Below are positions 25,499-35,084 of a stretch of DNA of 46,509 nt, in pieces; the first letter of the stretch is position 1; each line of letters begins with the position of its first letter. Origin of the DNA: Cyanobacteria bacterium UBA791 (GTDB lineage Bacteria; Cyanobacteriota; Vampirovibrionia; Gastranaerophilales; Gastranaerophilaceae); the NCBI GenBank assembly GCA_002297005.1, contig DBIX01000084.1, positions 34,339-80,847 on the forward strand, written 5' to 3'. The translations under genes and the position numbers were made by a program. Below the pieces are notes generated by a model. It was not told the DNA's origin. It did not search any database and saw only the letters and a program-made list of their open reading frames with translations.

Positions 25499-25648
25499 AT
25501 TTTTTATTTCCTTATTGATTTATATATTATTAAAGACAAAGCCTATTTTAAAAATTGTGTTGTTTTTTCTTTATTGTAACATAATTAAATATTAACTTTT
25601 TGCAAAAAATTTGCAAAGCTAGAGATAGTTTTATAAAATTATCCTGTT

Positions 25649-26917
25649 ATGTATATCCCTTACGAAAAAATTGAAGAATATCTTGAAAAACATTTCAATT
25701 ACACTAAATTGAAAGATTATTTTTACAAGAAAAAAATCTCTCAAAATTTGAAATATATCACTAAAAACGAAAAAAAAGTGATTTCCAAGTTGCGTAAAAA
25801 ATATTCTAAAGGTAAAAAAATAAACGTTATCTTTTATATTTATGATGAGGCAAAATGGAAATGCCAATCACTATACGAACTTTTAGAGGATAGCGATAAA
25901 TTTAATGTGAAAATTCTAGTTACAAGAAATTTTGCATTAAACAAAGATAATCCTAGCTATCAAACAAAAAGAGATTTAAAAAAGACATATCAATTTTTCT
26001 TTGAAAGAGGGATGAATGTTGAATATGCTTATGATTTAGAAAAACAAGAACATATTCCATTCAAAAAATTTAAACCTGATGTAATAATTTATCAACACCC
26101 TTGGTATGTTGAAACCTCTCAAGGTCCTGTTGTATGTTCAAAATTTGCACTAACATATTACGTGCCGTATTATTTTCCAACAACAACTGCACCTATTGAT
26201 TATTATTTAAGATTTCACCAATATGTCGAAAATTATTGTGTATTTGATGAAATTACAAAAAATCTTTATACAGAAAAAATGGAAAACAAAGCTAAAAATG
26301 TTATTGTTACAGGTCAACCATTTTTAGATTATTTCAGAACTCATCATAAACAAGAGTCAAAATACATTATTTATGCACCACATTGGACTATCTGTAATCA
26401 GGGAATTTCTTATGGAACGTTTGAGTGGAATGGTAAATGGATGCTTGAGTATGCAAAAAATCATCCTAATCAACAATGGGTTTTCAAACCTCATCCACTA
26501 TTAAGGAAAGCCTTGGTTGATAATAACGTTATGACAGAAGACGAAGTTCAAAATTATTATGAAGAATGGAATAAGATTGGCATAACTTATGAACACGGTG
26601 ACTATTTAGATTTATTTAATCAGTCAAAAATGCTTATAACTGATTGTAGCTCTTTTTTAGGTGAATATTTTATGACAGGAAATCCTGTTATTCACTTGAT
26701 TTCAAAAAATGCAACACCATATAATGAAACTGTAAAACAAATTATAAAATATTATTATAAGGCGGAATGTATTGAACATTTGGCAGAGCTTTTATCAGAA
26801 CTTCATAGTCAAGATTATATGAAAGACGAACGTCTAAAAGCTATTGAAGAACTTGGTTACAAGAATAATAATGCCTCTCAAAATATATTAGATAACATTT
26901 TAGAAAAACTTTCATAA
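25649..26917 (+). CDS. CDP-glycerol glycerophosphotransferase-like enzyme (TagB/TagF family)
   Basis: 422 residues. A GT-B-like fold with APHWTICNQG, the FKPHPLLRKAL His-Pro motif, and TDCSSFLGEYFMTGNPVIHL, all hallmarks of the family that adds glycerol- or ribitol-phosphate to polyprenyl-linked glycans. Residues ~35-60 are very basic and may bind membrane. No CDP-glycerol synthase is nearby, so the donor is unknown; it may decorate envelope polysaccharide. No ribosome site is seen and TATAAA lies about 11 bases before the ATG, so the leader is very short. It converges with the giant protease gene. Confidence 0.85.
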   Translation: MYIPYEKIEEYLEKHFNYTKLKDYFYKKKISQNLKYITKNEKKVISKLRKKYSKGKKINVIFYIYDEAKWKCQSLYELLEDSDKFNVKILVTRNFALNKDNPSYQTKRDLKKTYQFFFERGMNVEYAYDLEKQEHIPFKKFKPDVIIYQHPWYVETSQGPVVCSKFALTYYVPYYFPTTTAPIDYYLRFHQYVENYCVFDEITKNLYTEKMENKAKNVIVTGQPFLDYFRTHHKQESKYIIYAPHWTICNQGISYGTFEWNGKWMLEYAKNHPNQQWVFKPHPLLRKALVDNNVMTEDEVQNYYEEWNKIGITYEHGDYLDLFNQSKMLITDCSSFLGEYFMTGNPVIHLISKNATPYNETVKQIIKYYYKAECIEHLAELLSELHSQDYMKDERLKAIEELGYKNNNASQNILDNILEKLS

Positions 26918-26949
26918 AAAAAGAGATGAAATAAATCATCTCTTTTTTG
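26916..26949. terminator. Bidirectional terminator
   Basis: AAAAAAGAGATGA (26917-26929) / TCATCTCTTTTTT (26936-26948), 6-base loop, between two converging genes. Confidence 0.95.
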
Positions 26950-26969
26950 TTTAGAATTTCTTTAAGGTT

Positions 26970-29900
26970 CTAACCTAGTTTGCTTGCCATATTGTTTGCA
27001 TAATTGTTGATATAATTGATTAGGCTATCAACTTTTTGCATATACAATTTTTGGTCATGTTGTTCTTTTGTATGACCTTCCAAGTTCAAGCCTGAAACTA
27101 AGTCAGATTTATTTTGAACATATTCAGCAACTTGCCATAAGTTTTCCATATTTATTGCACTCTTCATAGCATCAAGTCTGCCGAATTTCTTCATTTCCAA
27201 ATTCATTACTCTGTCATTTTGACCTAGGTGATCAATCATTCGTAATGTGTTATCAGTACCGCAGTTAGCTTGAGCATTTTCAATGAATGAAGAGAATCCT
27301 TCATCTGTTGATAAATCATGTTCTTTGCCAGTTGTTGAATCCCATTCTTTTGGAGTTTTGATTTTTGCTAAATCTTTACCAACTTCGTGCATGTGACCGT
27401 TTGAAGCTTCGCTCATCATAGTTACGGCTGTATCAAATTTAGCTAATTCGTAGCAACCTTTAACCATGTAGCCCTCGTAAACTTTAGCCATTTGTTTTTT
27501 AGCTGGGTCATCTGATTTTGATAATCTCAAGAATTCTTTCAATGTTTCTTTTGGATTGTTCAATACGTGGTATTGATTGAAACTATCTTCAAATTCTTTA
27601 TAAGATTTTTCAACATTTTTACCTTTTATAGCACTTGATAAGTAGTCGTTCAATTTTTTAGTAACAACTTGTCTGTGTTGAGGTTCAATATTTGCCTCAA
27701 TAAATGTTTTCTTACCTGATGCAATATCAGCTAATTGGTTTTTCTTAGCTAAGGCAATTTGTTCTTTAGTTAAGCCTTGAGCATCCATTTTGCCGTCTTC
27801 CATCATTTTTAATTGATTTACAACATCAACACCTTGTTTCAATGTTTTTGAGAATCTTTGTGCTAATTCAGTTGTTTCTTCTTTTGTTGTTAATTGGCAA
27901 TCAGGATAAGCTGCTCTTACGCCATATTGTTTGAACATTTTGCTCTTCATTTCTTTAATTTGTTTTGAAGCGTTCAAGTTATCCCAATCACGTTGCAACA
28001 TAAAGTATGCTTCTTCAAAAGAATCACCTTTTTCTGTAAATTTGATATTGTCTTGGATAGCGTCCATAAACATTGCATTTTTCAGCATGTTGTTTGGTTT
28101 TGCTTCCAAACCTTTGATTTGTCTTACAACTTCAAATGGTGTGATTTCTTTCAAGCCAAGTTCTTCTGCTGTAGAATTGTTAATCATTTCCATGGCTTTG
28201 TCATTTGGCATTGCTTTAATTTCATTGAATTTAGCCATAAATTCCTTGTTGTCTTTAGGGTCAAATTTAGTATCAATGAAATGTTTCATTACGTTGAAGT
28301 TTTCATTATCAATGCTGTCGATATTTTTTTCAGTTACTGGAAGCTTTGTAGCTTTAGCTATTGCATTGAATGCTTTTTCTTTAGTGAAAGACATTTTGCT
28401 TGCAATATCGTTCAAGTAACCTTGTGTACGTTTGTGAGCTTTTGAAATATCAGCTTCTGAATTGATATTTGACAAATCTGTCATAACTTCTTTTTCAATG
28501 ATAGCTTTTGTTTCACCAGCATTTTCTGCTCTCTTCATAACCTTGTCTAAGTCTTCTGCTGAAACCTTACTTAAAGTTTGAAGTACATTTGCAACGCTAC
28601 TCATTTTGATTTGTGGACCAACGAAAGCGTTTTGTACTAAGCTTTGAGCTGTTGAAGTTGTATCATTGTTAGCTGTTGGCAAAATACCATCAAAGAACAT
28701 TTTGAATGGTTCACCTTTAATGTTACCTGGTTTATATTTGAAGTCTTCTACAAGAACACCATTTTGCCATGCAGAGTTTGTGATGTAGCCATCTTCACCG
28801 CCACGACCGCATTGGTAATCTGTTCTTAATAAGCCTTTTGAATCTAACCAAGTTTTCTTGTGTTCGCAGGCACCCCAAGTGTTATCGTGCATTATAGCAT
28901 CCTTGATTTCTACTTTGCCAGTTTTAGGGTCTTTAACCATTAATGGTGCTACATCTGCGATGTATTGTGCGTGACCACCACGTTCGTTGTGGTAAACTGA
29001 TGTAGCAGAAATACCTGAGTGTTTGCCGTGTTTAATTCTTTCTGCTGTTTTTTCAACACTTTCTTCTGCGTAGAAAGGTTTACCTGTCATTTGTTCCAAG
29101 ATACGAATTTCTTGAGGTGTGCATAAGCCTGATGAACCCTCTGAAACCCAGAATGAACCTTTTTCAGCACCGATTTTTTTAGCTTGTTCATTTAATGGTT
29201 TTTCAAGTTCTTTTTCTTTTGCAGCTTTTTCTCTTGTAACTTCTGAATACATTTTATTTAAGTTTTTACCAACTTTATCTAATGCTGATTTTTCTTCATC
29301 AGTCATTACGTATAAATCGGGCATATCAAGTTTTTCGCCTTTAACTTCTGCTTTTTCTACAACTGCTGCATATTTTGCAATTTTGTTGTATTTGTCCTGC
29401 ATACTTCTTAAAATTGGTTCTGATACAACTTTGCCCTCTTGTTCGTATTTTTTCATAACATCAGCTTTTGTTGCATCTTTACCTAAGCCATATTTTTTAG
29501 CTTCGCTTGCAAAATTTTCTGGAATATCAAGTTTCATATCTTGAGCAGAACGATACATTGCGGCTGCCTCGTATAATGGTTTATAAAGTTTTTTCATTTT
29601 AGCTTCAGGTGATTTTGGCATAATTGCCTTGTTCATAGCTTCTGAAGTTTCTGTTGAAAGTTCGTACATATTGAAGATATTTTCCATTCTTGAGTCAATA
29701 TCTTCTTGTTTTACGTTTGGATTTTCTGCCTTGATGAAGTTTGCCATTTTTTGTTTTTTCATTGATTGTTCTTCGTAATCAAAGAAGTGCAAATCGTCTG
29801 ATTGTTTACCTTTTACTTCACCCATTTTTAAGAAGTGGTTAACAACTTTTGTCATTTCTTCATCAGATTTTTCAGGCATTAAAGCTTTTAATTCATTTGT

Positions 29901-31079
29901 CAAAGATTTATTAGCTTTTACAACTGTTTGAGCATTAAATCTTGCATTTTGTCTTTGCTCAACAGCTTCTTTTTCTCTTTTTTGAATACCTTTTCTTGCT
30001 GTTTTGATTGATTCTTCAGCTTTTGTTAAAGCTCTCAAATGATATTGATGAGGAACTAATTTTGGGTCGTCCAAATCTCTCATCAAGTGAGAATCGTGGA
30101 ATGTATCAAAGTATTTTTTATCAAATGCAGAGAAATGTGTACTTTGAGTTTTACCATCACCAGAGTTACCTGCGATATTCATCCATTGTAAAGCTGATGC
30201 GTCTAAAATTCTGTAACCTTTGTCATCTGCGTAATCAAAATCTACGTCAGTTTTTTGAACAGAAATCTTTTTACCTGTTCCAAGCTCAGTTGGGTCATAA
30301 ACCTTCATTGTTGGTTTATTGCTCAACTCTTCCATAATCATTGTTACGTATTTGTCTTTATATTCATAAGCCATAACTTTTCTTGATGTAGAAATAGCTG
30401 CACACATACCGTGGTGTCTTTGGTCTGTTGTTTTGATTGTTGGTTTATCGTCATCAGCTGTTTTTACAACAAGGTCGTTTAATAATTCACCTAAAACTTG
30501 CGGTTTTTTGTCTTTTAATTGAGCATTAATTTTGTAATCAGGACTCATTAATTTGTTCAATTTTTCAAGACAAGATTTCTTTTCTTCTGTTGTGATTTCT
30601 GTTGAAATTACAAAGTAGTCTAGGTTTTTAGAAATGTTTTTAACAGCATCAATTTTAGAATTGTTCATAGCTTGTGGCAAACCTTTTGTTTGCATCAATT
30701 TATTTCTCAAATCTAAAACAGCTTTTTCGTCTTTTGTCATTTCTTTTTTATCAACAAAAGTAGCTTTAAATTGTTCTTGTAATTTTGCTTTGTTAGGAGA
30801 GTCTGTATTTGCTAAAGCTTTAGCTGTAGCTTCTTGCAATTTACCTTTCCAATTATTGTTTGATTTTTTGTCGTCTAAATCAAAACTTGTACCATATCTT
30901 AAACCTTGTGCAACGTTCATTAAGAATTTGATATTTTCTTCAGAAGAGTCTTCTGATAATTTATCAATCGCAGTATTAATATTACGTTGATTATTTAGAG
31001 TAAGTGCATCACCCTTTTGTTTCAACTGTTCTACTGTGTTTTTGTCTTCTCTTTTACCTAAAAATGAAACGTTAAACAT
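26970..31079 (-). CDS. Giant papain-like cysteine protease with large internal insertion
   Basis: 1369 residues, no signal peptide. The papain catalytic order is readable: oxyanion Gln220 and nucleophile Cys226 in DQRHHGMCAAIS (the six-residue Q-to-C spacing of papain), His703 in RGGHAQYIADV, and Asn733 in HDNTWG, matching papain's N-S-W-G, with GEDGYITN after it like the papain GENGYI strand. Between Cys and His lie ~477 residues, against ~134 in papain. Most of this is helical and Lys/Glu/Met-rich (about 340-660), so it looks like a large insertion. Residues ~830-1369 are also helical, with no recognised domain. The start MFNVSFLGK recalls the N-termini of neighbouring peptidases. A consensus promoter and TTAGGAG site indicate strong expression. 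An intracellular effector or toxin is possible, but substrate and role are unknown. Confidence 0.7.
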   Translation of the reverse strand: MFNVSFLGKREDKNTVEQLKQKGDALTLNNQRNINTAIDKLSEDSSEENIKFLMNVAQGLRYGTSFDLDDKKSNNNWKGKLQEATAKALANTDSPNKAKLQEQFKATFVDKKEMTKDEKAVLDLRNKLMQTKGLPQAMNNSKIDAVKNISKNLDYFVISTEITTEEKKSCLEKLNKLMSPDYKINAQLKDKKPQVLGELLNDLVVKTADDDKPTIKTTDQRHHGMCAAISTSRKVMAYEYKDKYVTMIMEELSNKPTMKVYDPTELGTGKKISVQKTDVDFDYADDKGYRILDASALQWMNIAGNSGDGKTQSTHFSAFDKKYFDTFHDSHLMRDLDDPKLVPHQYHLRALTKAEESIKTARKGIQKREKEAVEQRQNARFNAQTVVKANKSLTNELKALMPEKSDEEMTKVVNHFLKMGEVKGKQSDDLHFFDYEEQSMKKQKMANFIKAENPNVKQEDIDSRMENIFNMYELSTETSEAMNKAIMPKSPEAKMKKLYKPLYEAAAMYRSAQDMKLDIPENFASEAKKYGLGKDATKADVMKKYEQEGKVVSEPILRSMQDKYNKIAKYAAVVEKAEVKGEKLDMPDLYVMTDEEKSALDKVGKNLNKMYSEVTREKAAKEKELEKPLNEQAKKIGAEKGSFWVSEGSSGLCTPQEIRILEQMTGKPFYAEESVEKTAERIKHGKHSGISATSVYHNERGGHAQYIADVAPLMVKDPKTGKVEIKDAIMHDNTWGACEHKKTWLDSKGLLRTDYQCGRGGEDGYITNSAWQNGVLVEDFKYKPGNIKGEPFKMFFDGILPTANNDTTSTAQSLVQNAFVGPQIKMSSVANVLQTLSKVSAEDLDKVMKRAENAGETKAIIEKEVMTDLSNINSEADISKAHKRTQGYLNDIASKMSFTKEKAFNAIAKATKLPVTEKNIDSIDNENFNVMKHFIDTKFDPKDNKEFMAKFNEIKAMPNDKAMEMINNSTAEELGLKEITPFEVVRQIKGLEAKPNNMLKNAMFMDAIQDNIKFTEKGDSFEEAYFMLQRDWDNLNASKQIKEMKSKMFKQYGVRAAYPDCQLTTKEETTELAQRFSKTLKQGVDVVNQLKMMEDGKMDAQGLTKEQIALAKKNQLADIASGKKTFIEANIEPQHRQVVTKKLNDYLSSAIKGKNVEKSYKEFEDSFNQYHVLNNPKETLKEFLRLSKSDDPAKKQMAKVYEGYMVKGCYELAKFDTAVTMMSEASNGHMHEVGKDLAKIKTPKEWDSTTGKEHDLSTDEGFSSFIENAQANCGTDNTLRMIDHLGQNDRVMNLEMKKFGRLDAMKSAINMENLWQVAEYVQNKSDLVSGLNLEGHTKEQHDQKLYMQKVDSLINYINNYANNMASKLG

Positions 31080-31112
31080 ATATTCTCCTAACCTACTATA
31101 TATCTTGATTTT

Positions 31113-31141
31113 ATTATACTACGGCATGATTGAATTGTTAA
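31113..31141 (-). promoter_or_regulatory. Promoter of the giant protease gene
   Basis: TTAACA (31141-31136), 17-base spacer, TATAAT (31118-31113), followed by a leader with TTAGGAG just before the ATG. Confidence 0.8.
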
Positions 31142-31209
31142 TATAAAAATGACTGTTTTTTATATCTTTTAATATATTTTTACAACCTACTACCTTTGTA
31201 ATTTTTTAA

Positions 31210-32751
31210 TTATGCATTTGTTAATTTTTCGCTCAAATATGCAATTGTTTTTGGAAAATGTTGTTGCAAGTATTGAGCTCTCATAGCAAGTGCATAATTT
31301 GCTTTATAAGTGTTTAAAATTGCATTTGTTTCAGCAATTGTTTCCTTTCTGCCTCTGTCCTTTTGACCTTTTACTGCTTCATTTGCAATAAAGTAGTCAA
31401 TATGGTTTCTTTGAGCTTCTGGATATTCTTTCAAGAAGTTTTTCTTTTCACTTTCATAGATTTTTTTGAAATCTTTATCGCTTGAAAGTTCGTCTTTTAT
31501 TTCTAATTTGAAATCTTGTCCCAAACTTGATGGACGTTTGCTAGAATCAATAGCGTGACCAAGCTCGTGTAAAAATACTGCTGGATTATCGCTTACAGTC
31601 AATCTGCTAGAAGTTAATCCATCATCACTAAACATGTCCATATCTGTTGAACATTTTGATTGAAAATCATTGTAAACAGCTTCTACGCTATCAACCTTGT
31701 TGGCAAAATTCATCAATTCGTCGCCAGAAATTGTTTTTAGCATATTTACGATAGAATCTTTTTCTTGTCCAAAGATTTTATTTTCAATTTCTAGTGAAGC
31801 TTTTTTGTCTGTATTTCTTTCAGAAATATTTAAGGTTTTATTATCAATAGAAATGTCATAAGTTTTGCCATTTCTTGTTGATACAAACTTGTTATCATTA
31901 ATTTTTTCAAAAGTTTGTTTTTGATTCATCAAAACTTTACCGTTAACATCGGTAATTTTGTAATCAACAATTCTGTTGCCGTTTTTATCATCTTGGTACA
32001 AATATTGTGTTCTTGTCATATCAGCAGAACGCATATCTTTTTTAATAGTTGTTACGCCAGTTTTTTCATCATAAGTAGCTTTTGCTAATGTTCTTGTTTT
32101 TCCATTTGGAAATTCGTATTTGATGTTATAAAAATTAGCAACTGGTGAAAGTTCTGAAATTTCTTTTCTTACAAGTCTACCTTGTTTGTCTTTTTTTGTT
32201 TTAACTTCTGACAAAACAACATTAAAGTTTGTTTTAGAATCCCAGTCTGCAACGATTTCTGATGTTAAATTGTTTCTATAATCTTCTGATTTGATTTCTA
32301 CAAAAGCTGCTGCTGTGTAGTTATCAGTTATTTTAGGTGTTTTATAAGGTGTAACTTTTGAAGTTTCTTTTGATAAAATTTTTCCATTTCTATCAACTGT
32401 TATGGAAGTACCTTCTTTTTCTCCACTTTTAGCTGTGATAACAACTGTTTCGTTATTATCAAAATCATTTGGTTTGCATTGTAAAATCTTTGTTTTATCG
32501 GTTTTTATTGAACTACCAAGTTCAATAATTTTATCGATATTCCAATCACTTCTAATCAAAAATTGTTTGCTTGTGTTGTCAAAATTTGCTTTATCAAGTT
32601 TGTTTTGATTTTCTATAGTAAAATTGCTTGGAGTTGTTTTTTCAAAAACATCTCTAGTCAAACCCATTATTGGATTTGACACAGTTTTATTTTGAACTTT
32701 ATTTACTGATTTAACACCAGTAAAATTTATATTACTAAAACTTATATTCAC
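31210..32751 (-). CDS. Putative zinc metallopeptidase, HExxH-AETNA family (paralogue 2)
   Basis: 513 residues, no signal peptide. N-terminus MNISFSNINFTG, then VNKVQNK, then GLTRDVFEKT. The middle has the same beta-rich region as the paralogue at 12434 (EDYRNNLTSEIVADWDSK; DKNGNRIVDYKITD). The zinc site is HELGHAID with H395 and H399, and the likely third ligand is E474 in ETIAETNAILN, again exactly 75 residues after the second His. YLQQHFPKTIAYL near the end is shared by all three paralogues. It lies upstream of the giant protease gene on the same strand, but that gene has its own promoter. Confidence 0.72.
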   Translation of the reverse strand: MNISFSNINFTGVKSVNKVQNKTVSNPIMGLTRDVFEKTTPSNFTIENQNKLDKANFDNTSKQFLIRSDWNIDKIIELGSSIKTDKTKILQCKPNDFDNNETVVITAKSGEKEGTSITVDRNGKILSKETSKVTPYKTPKITDNYTAAAFVEIKSEDYRNNLTSEIVADWDSKTNFNVVLSEVKTKKDKQGRLVRKEISELSPVANFYNIKYEFPNGKTRTLAKATYDEKTGVTTIKKDMRSADMTRTQYLYQDDKNGNRIVDYKITDVNGKVLMNQKQTFEKINDNKFVSTRNGKTYDISIDNKTLNISERNTDKKASLEIENKIFGQEKDSIVNMLKTISGDELMNFANKVDSVEAVYNDFQSKCSTDMDMFSDDGLTSSRLTVSDNPAVFLHELGHAIDSSKRPSSLGQDFKLEIKDELSSDKDFKKIYESEKKNFLKEYPEAQRNHIDYFIANEAVKGQKDRGRKETIAETNAILNTYKANYALAMRAQYLQQHFPKTIAYLSEKLTNA

Positions 32752-32835
32752 GTTTCTACACCTTATAAGTCTTTAAAAACATGAATACAAAAGAAATTGC
32801 CCTAATTTTGACAAAATATTAAATACGTAAACTTT

Positions 32836-33525
32836 TTATTTTTCCCAAAGTTTTTTGTAAATTTCAGGTGCATTTTCATCTAACTTGTTCAAAGCATCTT
32901 CAATTTTTTGTAAAATTTCTTTTTCTTGTTCAGGAGTTGCATCTTTTGGAACATAAATAGGTTCAGAATAACAGTTTGCAATTTTTACAATACCAACTGG
33001 AAATTGTAATCTATCCCAAGTTGAAAGTCTTATCATGTGTTTTGATGGAGAATACCAATTCATAGGGATAATAGGTGCTCCTGTGTGTTTTGCTAAAGAT
33101 ATAATACCTTTTTTAACCTTTTTAGCTGGTCCATTTGGTCCATCTACCATTACAGCAACATTTTCGCCTCTTTCTAAAGCTGAAATCATTTCTATTGTAG
33201 AAGATACTCCACCTTTATCAAGAATAGCACGGTTTTGAGAACCTCTAATTGTTTTGAAACCAAAATATTTTGCACCAGCGTCAATGATTTCGCCATCCAT
33301 TGAACGACTAATCAAAACATTTGTGTTTTTTCTGTTTTTTAATCCAAAAATACTACATTGATGTGCATGCCATAATGCGTAAATTGCTGGCTCTGCATCT
33401 TGATAATTGTACAGTCTAAACCATGACATGTGTCTTTGAATTGAAAATAAAAGAACAATTAATTTTCTTAGTATAGCTGCAATTATTTTTTCTTTTGTAG
33501 ATAATTTTTGTTTTATTAATTTCAT
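32836..33525 (-). CDS. DUF374-family lysophospholipid acyltransferase-like protein
   Basis: 229 residues. An N-terminal hydrophobic helix (AAILRKLIVLLFSI), then ALWHAHQ (the family's version of the HxxxxD acyl-transfer region), LISRSMDGEIIDAGAKYFGF, RGSQNRAILDKGG, and VMVDGPNGPAKKVKKGI, the strongest DUF374 signature. The family sits near lipid A and Kdo genes in Gram-negatives and probably acylates an envelope lipid. It has an ordinary ribosome site and is preceded by a terminator, so it is likely monocistronic. Confidence 0.88.
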   Translation of the reverse strand: MKLIKQKLSTKEKIIAAILRKLIVLLFSIQRHMSWFRLYNYQDAEPAIYALWHAHQCSIFGLKNRKNTNVLISRSMDGEIIDAGAKYFGFKTIRGSQNRAILDKGGVSSTIEMISALERGENVAVMVDGPNGPAKKVKKGIISLAKHTGAPIIPMNWYSPSKHMIRLSTWDRLQFPVGIVKIANCYSEPIYVPKDATPEQEKEILQKIEDALNKLDENAPEIYKKLWEK

Positions 33526-33569
33526 TAAAAATAACCTTTAAATTTTTTCTTAAAATTATTATAACCTAA

Positions 33570-33599
33570 AAAGGGTAAAATCCGAAGATTTTACCCTTT
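33570..33599 (-). terminator. Terminator of the DUF4013 gene
   Basis: 13-bp perfect stem AAAGGGTAAAATC / GATTTTACCCTTT with a CGAA-type loop. On the minus strand it is followed by TTTTT. It lies just past the stop at 33622. Confidence 0.9.
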
Positions 33600-33621
33600 A
33601 AAAATATAAAATGTTATTTAA

Positions 33622-34428
33622 CTAATCTTTTTTTAGAATAATATCAAGAGCTTCTAATTTAATAGATTTAGCAATTACAAAAGATTCTACTAATATGAAA
33701 TAATATGCCAACAATGAAACCAAGATTGTGCTAAGTGCAAACAAAAATGGATTTCTCAATACAGGTACGCTTGATAAAAGGCTTGCAATAATTACTGTAA
33801 ATAAAAATACACCTGCAAATAAAGCTATACCTTTAAAATAAAGTTTTTTATCTAACATAAGGATTTTAGTTGCCATCATATATCTAAAGAAGGTTAGCAA
33901 GTTTGATTTATATGCAAACATAAAATTGAAGATTGGGAAGTAGAATAAAAATACAAATAATACTACTGCAATCATTGCTACAGTTAGATAAAACATAATT
34001 TGATTAGCAAAGGCTAGAGCAATAATTACGCTTGCTGTTAAAAATAATGATGCTACGATAACAAATAAAAGATAAATTAATCCAAAGCCAACAGCGACTT
34101 TTAATCCTTGTAAGAAGTTACGTTTAATCTCCATTTCTGGTAAAACATGATTTTCTTCTTGATTTGATAAAGCTTTGATTAAGGATAATGCATAACCGTT
34201 TGGTATAAACATTAAAACTATAGAAATAAATGCTAAAAGTACGTATACCCAATTCCAAATTGGATCATACATTGAATCTTGCCAATGAACATTTAATACT
34301 GGTATAAATTCGTGGAGAATATTTGAAAAATTAGATACCAAAGTCGAAGCTAGAATAAACAATAGAAAAACGTAAGTTTTCTTAAATACTTCAACATCTT
34401 TAAACATATAATAAAAAGCTTTTCTCAT
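33622..34428 (-). CDS. DUF4013-like multi-spanning membrane protein
   Basis: 268 residues from the ATG at 34428, chosen because AAGGAG precedes it; the ORF could extend 19 residues upstream but that covers the promoter. About six transmembrane helices. The segment NGYALSLIKAL...VLPEMEIKRNFLQGLKVAV fits the DUF4013 pattern (GY-x-L, then LPE, then GLK). Function is unknown; members are often envelope proteins of anaerobes and archaea. Confidence 0.75.
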   Translation of the reverse strand: MRKAFYYMFKDVEVFKKTYVFLLFILASTLVSNFSNILHEFIPVLNVHWQDSMYDPIWNWVYVLLAFISIVLMFIPNGYALSLIKALSNQEENHVLPEMEIKRNFLQGLKVAVGFGLIYLLFVIVASLFLTASVIIALAFANQIMFYLTVAMIAVVLFVFLFYFPIFNFMFAYKSNLLTFFRYMMATKILMLDKKLYFKGIALFAGVFLFTVIIASLLSSVPVLRNPFLFALSTILVSLLAYYFILVESFVIAKSIKLEALDIILKKD

Positions 34429-34461
34429 AATAATCTCCTTAAAGAATAATTTTACACAAGA

Positions 34462-34490
34462 ATTATACCAATTTCTATTAGTCAACGCAA
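34462..34490 (-). promoter_or_regulatory. Promoter of the DUF4013 gene
   Basis: TTGCGT (34490-34485), 17-base spacer, TATAAT (34467-34462) preceded by TGG, an extended -10. It is divergent from tag. Confidence 0.7.
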
Positions 34491-34535
34491 TAATTATTAA
34501 CTATTGTGATAGTATAAAATAAAAAAGGACGAAAA

Positions 34536-35084
34536 ATGGAAAGATGTTCTTGGGTAAATATGAAAAACCCTCTATATATCAAATATCATGATGAAGAATG
34601 GGGTGTTCCAATACATGATGATAAAACCTTATATGAGCTTTTAATTCTTGAAAGTTTTCAAGCCGGTCTTTCTTGGGAATGTGTTTTAAACAAGCGTGAA
34701 AATTTTAGAAAAGCTTTTGATAATTTTGATATAGAAAAAGTTTTAAATTATGGTGAAGCAAAATTTAAAGAACTCATTGAAAATACAGGAATAATAAGAA
34801 ATAAATTAAAAATTAATGCAAGCATAAATAACAGCAAAATTTTTAAAGAAATTCAAAAAGAGTATGGAAGTTTTGATAAATATATTTGGAGTTTTACTGA
34901 CGGAGAAGTTATTGTTGAAAGTTTTGAGAAAAGAACATTTTCTCCACTTTCTGATGAAATTTCTAAAGATTTAAAAAAACGTGGGATGAAATTTGTCGGC
35001 ACAACAATAATTTATTCCTACTTGCAAGCAATAGGGATAATTAACGGTCATTCAGAAACTTGCTATAAATTCAAATCTAATTAA
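34536..35084 (+). CDS. tag: DNA-3-methyladenine glycosylase I
   Basis: Removes 3-methyladenine from alkylated DNA. 182 residues, standard. Zinc ligands are C4 and H18 at the N-terminus and H172 and C176 in HSETC at the C-terminus. The catalytic-site Glu is E39 in LILESFQAGLSW, matching E38 of the E. coli enzyme. An AAAGGA ribosome site is present. The 3' end overlaps the convergent EF-hand peptidase gene by 4 bases. Confidence 0.97.
   Translation: MERCSWVNMKNPLYIKYHDEEWGVPIHDDKTLYELLILESFQAGLSWECVLNKRENFRKAFDNFDIEKVLNYGEAKFKELIENTGIIRNKLKINASINNSKIFKEIQKEYGSFDKYIWSFTDGEVIVESFEKRTFSPLSDEISKDLKKRGMKFVGTTIIYSYLQAIGIINGHSETCYKFKSN

Noticed and set aside
27931..28445. Long plus-strand ORFs inside the giant protease gene
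   Set aside because: Antisense shadows caused by the codon bias of a real gene; no ribosome sites and Phe/Ser/Leu-rich low-quality translations.
28970..30405. Intein or mobile insertion splitting the giant protease
   Set aside because: No intein splice motifs (C/S at start, HN-C at end) and no composition change at the insertion borders; the inserted block looks like a native helical domain.
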